Shown piece by piece: positions 60,074 through 64,000 of a stretch of DNA of 64,000 bases (position 1 is its first letter; the number at the start of each line of letters is the position of its first letter). The notes under the pieces were generated by a model. That model was given only the letters and a program-made list of their open reading frames with translations, searched no databases and was not told where the DNA came from. Origin of the DNA: Crenobacter intestini (GTDB lineage: Bacteria > Pseudomonadota > Gammaproteobacteria > Burkholderiales > Chromobacteriaceae); NCBI RefSeq assembly GCF_004919095.1, contig NZ_STGJ01000007.1:1-64000 (forward strand). The letters run 5' to 3'. The translations under genes and the position numbers were made by a program.

Positions 60074-61825
60074 TCAGGCGCCGTTCAGGCAGGAGACGCC
60101 GGCGCGGACTTGCCTGCGCCGCTCGAAGCAGGCGTACAGCACGAAGGCGATCCAGATGGCGCTCATCAGCACGCCGTACAGCGGGGTCGGGCCACCCACC
60201 ACCGCGAAGCCGATCGGCGAGAAGGTCAGGTACATCGAAACCAGCAGGCAGACCAGCATCACGCTGGTGAGGCGGGCGTAGCGCCACGGACGCAGGTGGG
60301 CGGGCTGCTCTTCACCGCTATTCATGCTGAAGTCGATGGTGCCTGCGCGGCTCTTGCGCGGCCAGCGCCAGCCGCAGAAGGCGAGGATGGCTGCGTGCAG
60401 CGCGAACATCATGCCCATGATGTGCACGAAGTTGATGCCGGTTTTCTTGTCGATACCGAAACCGATCACCAGCACGCCGTATAGCACCACGTGCAGGACC
60501 AGCACCAGGCGGGCGCTCCAGCCCGGTACGCGCGGCAGGAAGAAGCCGGCCAGCACGATGGCGATGATCGGGATGTTGTAAAAGCCGGTCACGCGGCGGA
60601 TTAGCAGGTAGATGCCGTCCGGTGCGTACAGCATCAGCGGGGCGATGATCATCGAGATCACGGCAAAGCCGGTACCGACCCACTTGCCGACACGCACCAG
60701 TTCGGCGTCGGTGGCTTTGGGGCGGAAGGCGCGGTGCCAGTCCATCGCGAACAGGGTGGCCGTGCTGTTGACGATGGAGTTGAAGTGGCTGATCACGGTG
60801 CCGAAGAAGGCCGCGACGAAGAAGCCCAGCAGCCACCAAGGCATTACCAGCTTGATCAGCGCGGGGTAGGCGAGGTCAGGCTTCGGCAGCTTGTCGCCGA
60901 TCAGGTGGAAGGCGATCACGCCCGGCACCAGCATCACCAGCGGCACCAGGATCTTGACGAAACCGGTCAGCAGCACACCCTTCTGGCCTTCGGCCAGGTC
61001 TTTGGCGGCCAGCGTGCGCTGGATGGTGGCCTGGTTGGTACACCAGTAGAACAGGTTGGCGAACACCATGCCGGTAAACAGCGTGCCGAACGGGATGCGG
61101 CTGGTCTCGTCGCCGACCGCGTTGAGCTTCTCGGGCTGGTTGATCACCAGATGGTCGATACCGGCGGAGAGCGAGCCGTCACCCAGCGCGATCAGGCCGA
61201 GGATGGGCACCGACAGGCTGGCGATCAGCAGCACCACGCCGTTGATAGTGTCGGAAATGGCGACGGCGCGCAGGCCGCCCAGTACCGCGTACGCGGCGCC
61301 CACGCCACCCATCACCCAGACCAGGATCCAGATCATGGCATCGTGGCCGACGCCAAGCGCTGCGTGGATGCCGAAAACTTCGTCCAGCGAGAGCGCACCC
61401 AGGTACAGCGCAACCGGGTTGGCGACCAGCGTGTAGCCGATGATGAACATCGCGCTGACGATGCGCCGCGTGGTGGCGTCGTAGCGGCTTTCCAGGTACT
61501 CGGGGAGGGTGGTGAAGCCGCCCTTCAGGTAACGCGGCAGGAAGAACATGGCCAGCATGATGGTCGCCAGCGCCGCGGTGCTCTCCCAGGCCATCGAGCT
61601 GAGGTTGTCCGCGTAGGACTGCCCGTTCAGCCCGACCAGCTGCTCGGCGGAGAGGTTGGTCAGCAGCATCGAGCCGCAGATGAACCAGCCGGTCAGGCCA
61701 CGCCCGGCCATGAAGTAGCCGGCCGCGCCGCTGTCGTGCGCTTTCGAGGTGAGGCGCGAGGATACCCACGCTACACCTAGCGTGAAGAGCAGGAAGGTCG
61801 CTAGCGCAAACATGGATTCAGTCAT
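60074..61825 (-). CDS. Sodium:solute symporter (SSS family, SglT-like)
   Basis: A 583-aa protein with about 14 transmembrane helices. SSS landmarks: SGAAGYFMAGRGLTGWFICGS, SAEQLVGLNGQSYA, GGLRAVAISDTINGVVLL and FYWCTNQATIQRTLAA. The subgroup resembles sugar/inositol-type sodium symporters. The gene is divergent from a GPH-family sugar symporter, suggesting both take up carbohydrates. No catabolic enzyme is adjacent to reveal the substrate. Confidence 0.85.
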   Translation of the reverse strand: MTESMFALATFLLFTLGVAWVSSRLTSKAHDSGAAGYFMAGRGLTGWFICGSMLLTNLSAEQLVGLNGQSYADNLSSMAWESTAALATIMLAMFFLPRYLKGGFTTLPEYLESRYDATTRRIVSAMFIIGYTLVANPVALYLGALSLDEVFGIHAALGVGHDAMIWILVWVMGGVGAAYAVLGGLRAVAISDTINGVVLLIASLSVPILGLIALGDGSLSAGIDHLVINQPEKLNAVGDETSRIPFGTLFTGMVFANLFYWCTNQATIQRTLAAKDLAEGQKGVLLTGFVKILVPLVMLVPGVIAFHLIGDKLPKPDLAYPALIKLVMPWWLLGFFVAAFFGTVISHFNSIVNSTATLFAMDWHRAFRPKATDAELVRVGKWVGTGFAVISMIIAPLMLYAPDGIYLLIRRVTGFYNIPIIAIVLAGFFLPRVPGWSARLVLVLHVVLYGVLVIGFGIDKKTGINFVHIMGMMFALHAAILAFCGWRWPRKSRAGTIDFSMNSGEEQPAHLRPWRYARLTSVMLVCLLVSMYLTFSPIGFAVVGGPTPLYGVLMSAIWIAFVLYACFERRRQVRAGVSCLNGA

Positions 61826-62290
61826 GTGGTCTCCCGGTAGTCAGTCGGTGTGCCTTGAAATCGTAGCGCAATGATATGTGCGCACCCCCGTGCTGTCGAT
61901 CAAATATTAAAGAAAACTGATTTTAATTGCGCCAAGTCAAATAACTTAGCCGATGGATAACGCCAACCGGCTCTCGTGTCTGATCTGCAAGGGTATTTGT
62001 CATTTGCAAGCGTGCAGGTGGTTGATGCGTATAGGTAATTACATATGTGTACAGAGTGTGGGGCAGTGACTTTTGCTTCTCATGCAGCATGATTTGCGCG
62101 AGTTTTCATGATCTTGATCAATAAATGCGCGGCCGTCTCTTGTTCGTCCTATCTCACAGCGCTACGATGCTCGCCACAGTGACGGCAGGACCGAGGCGAT
62201 GTCGCCGATGACCCGGCTGTTCCAACCTTTTCTACAATCCCGACCGGGCTGTCGCGGTGCTGGCGCGCCGCAAAGCCTCTGGAGACCCGC
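61826..62290. other. Divergent promoter region between two sugar symporters
   Basis: 465 bp, AT-richer than the flanks, without a gene. It holds GCGCTACGAT in both orientations near each gene (61860-61869 minus, 62159-62168 plus), each ending in a TACGAT -10-like box. A TTGATCAA element is at 62114-62121 and a TTGATCGAC on the minus strand near 61898. Confidence 0.55.
62140..62168 (+). promoter_or_regulatory. Candidate promoter of the GPH symporter
   Basis: TTGTTC (62140-62145), a 17-bp spacer and TACGAT (62163-62168). The start codon is 122 bases downstream of the -10 box. A TTGATCAA element lies 19 bases before the -35 box. Confidence 0.5.
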
Positions 62291-63712
62291 ATGAGTGCCC
62301 ATGCAGCAACGATGGACGACAAGATGACCGCGCCCGCGGCCGAGAAGGCAGGCAACGGCCGCCTGCCTTTCAAGGAGAAGTTTGCCTACGGGGTGGGTGA
62401 CTTCGGCTACAACTTCATTCTCGACATCACCACGCTCTACCTGCTCAAGTTCCTGACCGACGTCGCAGGCATCCACGCGGCTTGGGCTGGTGTGATCTTC
62501 CTGGTGGCCAAGGTGTTTACCGGTTTCACCGACCTGGGTACCGGCATGCTGCTCGACGCGCGCCACAAGTTCGGCCCGCGTGGCAAGTTCCGTCCCTTCC
62601 TGCTGTGGACGACCATTCCGCTCTTTATCCTGAACTGCCTGCTGTTCTGGAACTTCGAAGCGCTGGGCGCGACGGCGAAGACCATCCTCTTCATCGTCTG
62701 CTTCATGGGTTTCGGCCTGTTCTTCAGTCTGGGCAACGCGACCTACGGCGCGATGGTGCCGGCGATGACCACCAATGTGCAGGACCGTGCCGAGCTGGCC
62801 GCCTGGCGTCAGGGTGGTGCCAACACCGGTCTCTTGCTGTGCACGGTCGGCTTCATGCCGCTGGTGCTGATGTTCGATAGCCAGGCCACCGGCTACATCG
62901 TCGCCGCCATCGTGTACACCGGTATCGGTTGCCTGGCCGCGATCTACTGCTACAAGAACGTCAAGGAGCGCCACCTGGTCGCGCCGCCGGCACCGGTCGA
63001 GGGCAAGAGCCAGACCAAGGAAGGCATCCGCGCGGTCATGCAGAACAAGCCGTTGCTGGTGCTGGCGATCGCCAACCTGCTGACGCTGTCCGCATTCAAC
63101 GTCAAGCTGTCGGTGCAGGTGTTCTACGCACAGTACGTGCTGGGCGACGTGTCGATGGTGTCCTACATGTCCTTCGTGTCGATGGGCTGTATCTACGTCG
63201 GCGTGCTGATGGTGCCGTCGATGGTGCGTCGCTTCGGCAAGAAGGCGGTTTACCTGACCGGCCTCGCGCTGTGGGCGGCGGGCGACATCTTCAACCTGTT
63301 CTTCGGCGGTAGCGTGATGAGCTACGTCGTGTTCACCTCGCTGGCCTTCTTCGGCTCCGCCTTCGTCAACAGCCTGAACTGGGCGTTCGTGTCCGACTGC
63401 GTCGAATACGGCGAGTGGAAGACCAACGTGCGTACCGAAGGCCTGGTCTACTGCGGCATGACCTTCTTCCGCAAGTGCTCGCAGGCGATCGCCGGCTTTA
63501 TCCCGGGCTTCGCGCTGGCCATGGTCGGTTACATGCCCAACGTCGAGCAGACCGCCGAAGCTAAGGCAGGTATCACCGGCCTGATCTTCATCTACCCGGC
63601 TTCGCTCGCCATCGTGACTGCGCTGGTGATCGGCTTCTTCTTCACGCTGAACGACACCTTCTACAAGAAGATCGTCGCGGACCTGGAAGCGCGCCGCGCC
63701 GCCAAGGCCTGA
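62291..63712 (+). CDS. GPH-family glycoside/sugar:cation symporter
   Basis: A 473-aa major facilitator protein with 12 transmembrane helices. GPH markers: KFAYGVGDFGYNFILDITTLY, TDLGTGMLLDARHKFGPRGK, YGAMVPAMTTNVQDRAELAAW and SDCVEYGEWKTNVRTEGLVY. The family imports glycosides, pentosides or hexuronides. A GGAG Shine-Dalgarno precedes the ATG. It is a single-gene unit ending at a clear terminator. Confidence 0.87.
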   Translation: MSAHAATMDDKMTAPAAEKAGNGRLPFKEKFAYGVGDFGYNFILDITTLYLLKFLTDVAGIHAAWAGVIFLVAKVFTGFTDLGTGMLLDARHKFGPRGKFRPFLLWTTIPLFILNCLLFWNFEALGATAKTILFIVCFMGFGLFFSLGNATYGAMVPAMTTNVQDRAELAAWRQGGANTGLLLCTVGFMPLVLMFDSQATGYIVAAIVYTGIGCLAAIYCYKNVKERHLVAPPAPVEGKSQTKEGIRAVMQNKPLLVLAIANLLTLSAFNVKLSVQVFYAQYVLGDVSMVSYMSFVSMGCIYVGVLMVPSMVRRFGKKAVYLTGLALWAAGDIFNLFFGGSVMSYVVFTSLAFFGSAFVNSLNWAFVSDCVEYGEWKTNVRTEGLVYCGMTFFRKCSQAIAGFIPGFALAMVGYMPNVEQTAEAKAGITGLIFIYPASLAIVTALVIGFFFTLNDTFYKKIVADLEARRAAKA

Positions 63713-63764
63713 AATAGCTGACAGGGGTACGGGCAGGCTGACCGGCTTGCCCGGATCCGGACAC

Positions 63765-63796
63765 GACCCTGCCGGCCTCTGCCGGCAGGGTCTTTT
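63765..63796 (+). terminator. Terminator of the GPH symporter gene
   Basis: GACCCTGCCGGC CTCT GCCGGCAGGGTC, a 12-bp perfect stem with a tetraloop, followed by TTTT. Confidence 0.85.
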
Positions 63797-63812
63797 ACAT
63801 GGAATGCACAAG

Positions 63813-64000
63813 ATGGCGAAAATCGATTTCAGGCTGGCCACCGCGGCAGACGCGCACGTGCTGGCCGAACTGCACCTGGCGAGCTGGCGGGTCTGTTACG
63901 GCCACCTGCTCAACGCGCGCTACCTCGAGAGCCGCGCTGCGCTGGATGAGCGGCTGGCGTTCTGGCGACAGCAACTGGCCGACGTGGGCAAGCGCATCGA
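63813..64000 (+). CDS. GNAT-family N-acetyltransferase, 5' part only
   Basis: The visible 62 codons begin MAKIDFRLATAADAHVLAEL and continue HLASWRVCYGHLL, the usual N-terminus of a GNAT acetyltransferase. The gene runs off the right end of the window. The start at 63813 has GGAA 8 bases upstream; ATG 63804 in the same frame is possible. The substrate is unknown. Confidence 0.75.
   Translation, partial: MAKIDFRLATAADAHVLAELHLASWRVCYGHLLNARYLESRAALDERLAFWRQQLADVGKRI

Noticed and set aside
59081-60484. Long plus-strand frame opposite the aquaglyceroporin gene
   Set aside because: It is antisense to two clear NPA motifs and spans two minus-strand genes and a terminator; it has only Gln/Arg/Gly-rich composition.

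Overview
The window is GC-rich, gene-dense bacterial DNA. The gene order mnmG-rsmG-parA-parB followed by atpIBEFHAGDC and glmU/glmS, the lppC-yraN-diaA/gmhA-dolP block and the individual protein sequences point to a betaproteobacterium, most likely Neisseriales/Chromobacteriaceae-like. That placement is inference; no 16S gene is present. No insertion sequence, integrase, phage gene or CRISPR array was recognised.

Layout. 0.4-5.5 kb: a c-di-GMP-controlled adhesin-retention module (LapD receptor and LapG protease on the minus strand, a TolC-family export protein on the plus strand), then a TatD-family nuclease. 5.5-14.6 kb: a LysR-controlled catabolic locus built around homologues of all three subunits of the E. 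coli oxamate carbamoyltransferase (FdrA/AllF, DUF1116/AllG, DUF2877/AllH), a biuret-hydrolase-like cysteine amidohydrolase and two NCS2-type permeases. This is the best candidate for an undescribed system. 14.7-17.7 kb: a tandem DUF1254/DUF1214 pair, one copy interrupted by a single in-frame amber codon, with an outer-membrane beta-barrel gene. 17.8-20.3 kb: NUDIX hydrolase, DUF2442 protein, EamA transporter and a divergent Lrp/AsnC regulator. 20.4-23.7 kb: a visibly AT-richer island (CcoG-type ferredoxin and a MocR regulator) beside a tRNA-Leu gene, probably acquired horizontally.

23.9-31.3 kb: rsmI, lppC-yraN-gmhA/diaA-dolP, an EAL phosphodiesterase, a Tim44-like protein, trmO and an OlsB-type acyltransferase. 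31.5-35.7 kb: mnmG-rsmG-parA-parB in overlapping or near-overlapping order. 35.7-38.9 kb: a LysR regulator divergent from a TDT transporter, then ornithine carbamoyltransferase. 39.3-46.2 kb: the complete F1Fo ATP synthase operon with a recognisable promoter and terminator. 46.3-50.4 kb: glmU, a DeoR-family regulator with a perfect operator-like repeat, and glmS, together supplying UDP-GlcNAc.

50.5-58.9 kb: a minus-strand fermentation block, pflB-pflA-ackA-pta, followed by a formate/nitrite channel and an aldo/keto reductase. It converts pyruvate to formate plus acetyl-CoA, then acetate plus ATP, with formate leaving through the channel. 59.2-64 kb: a GlpF-type aquaglyceroporin, an SSS-family sodium symporter, a divergent GPH-family sugar symporter and the start of a GNAT acetyltransferase cut by the window edge. 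Most transcription units end in clear intrinsic terminators, which are listed.
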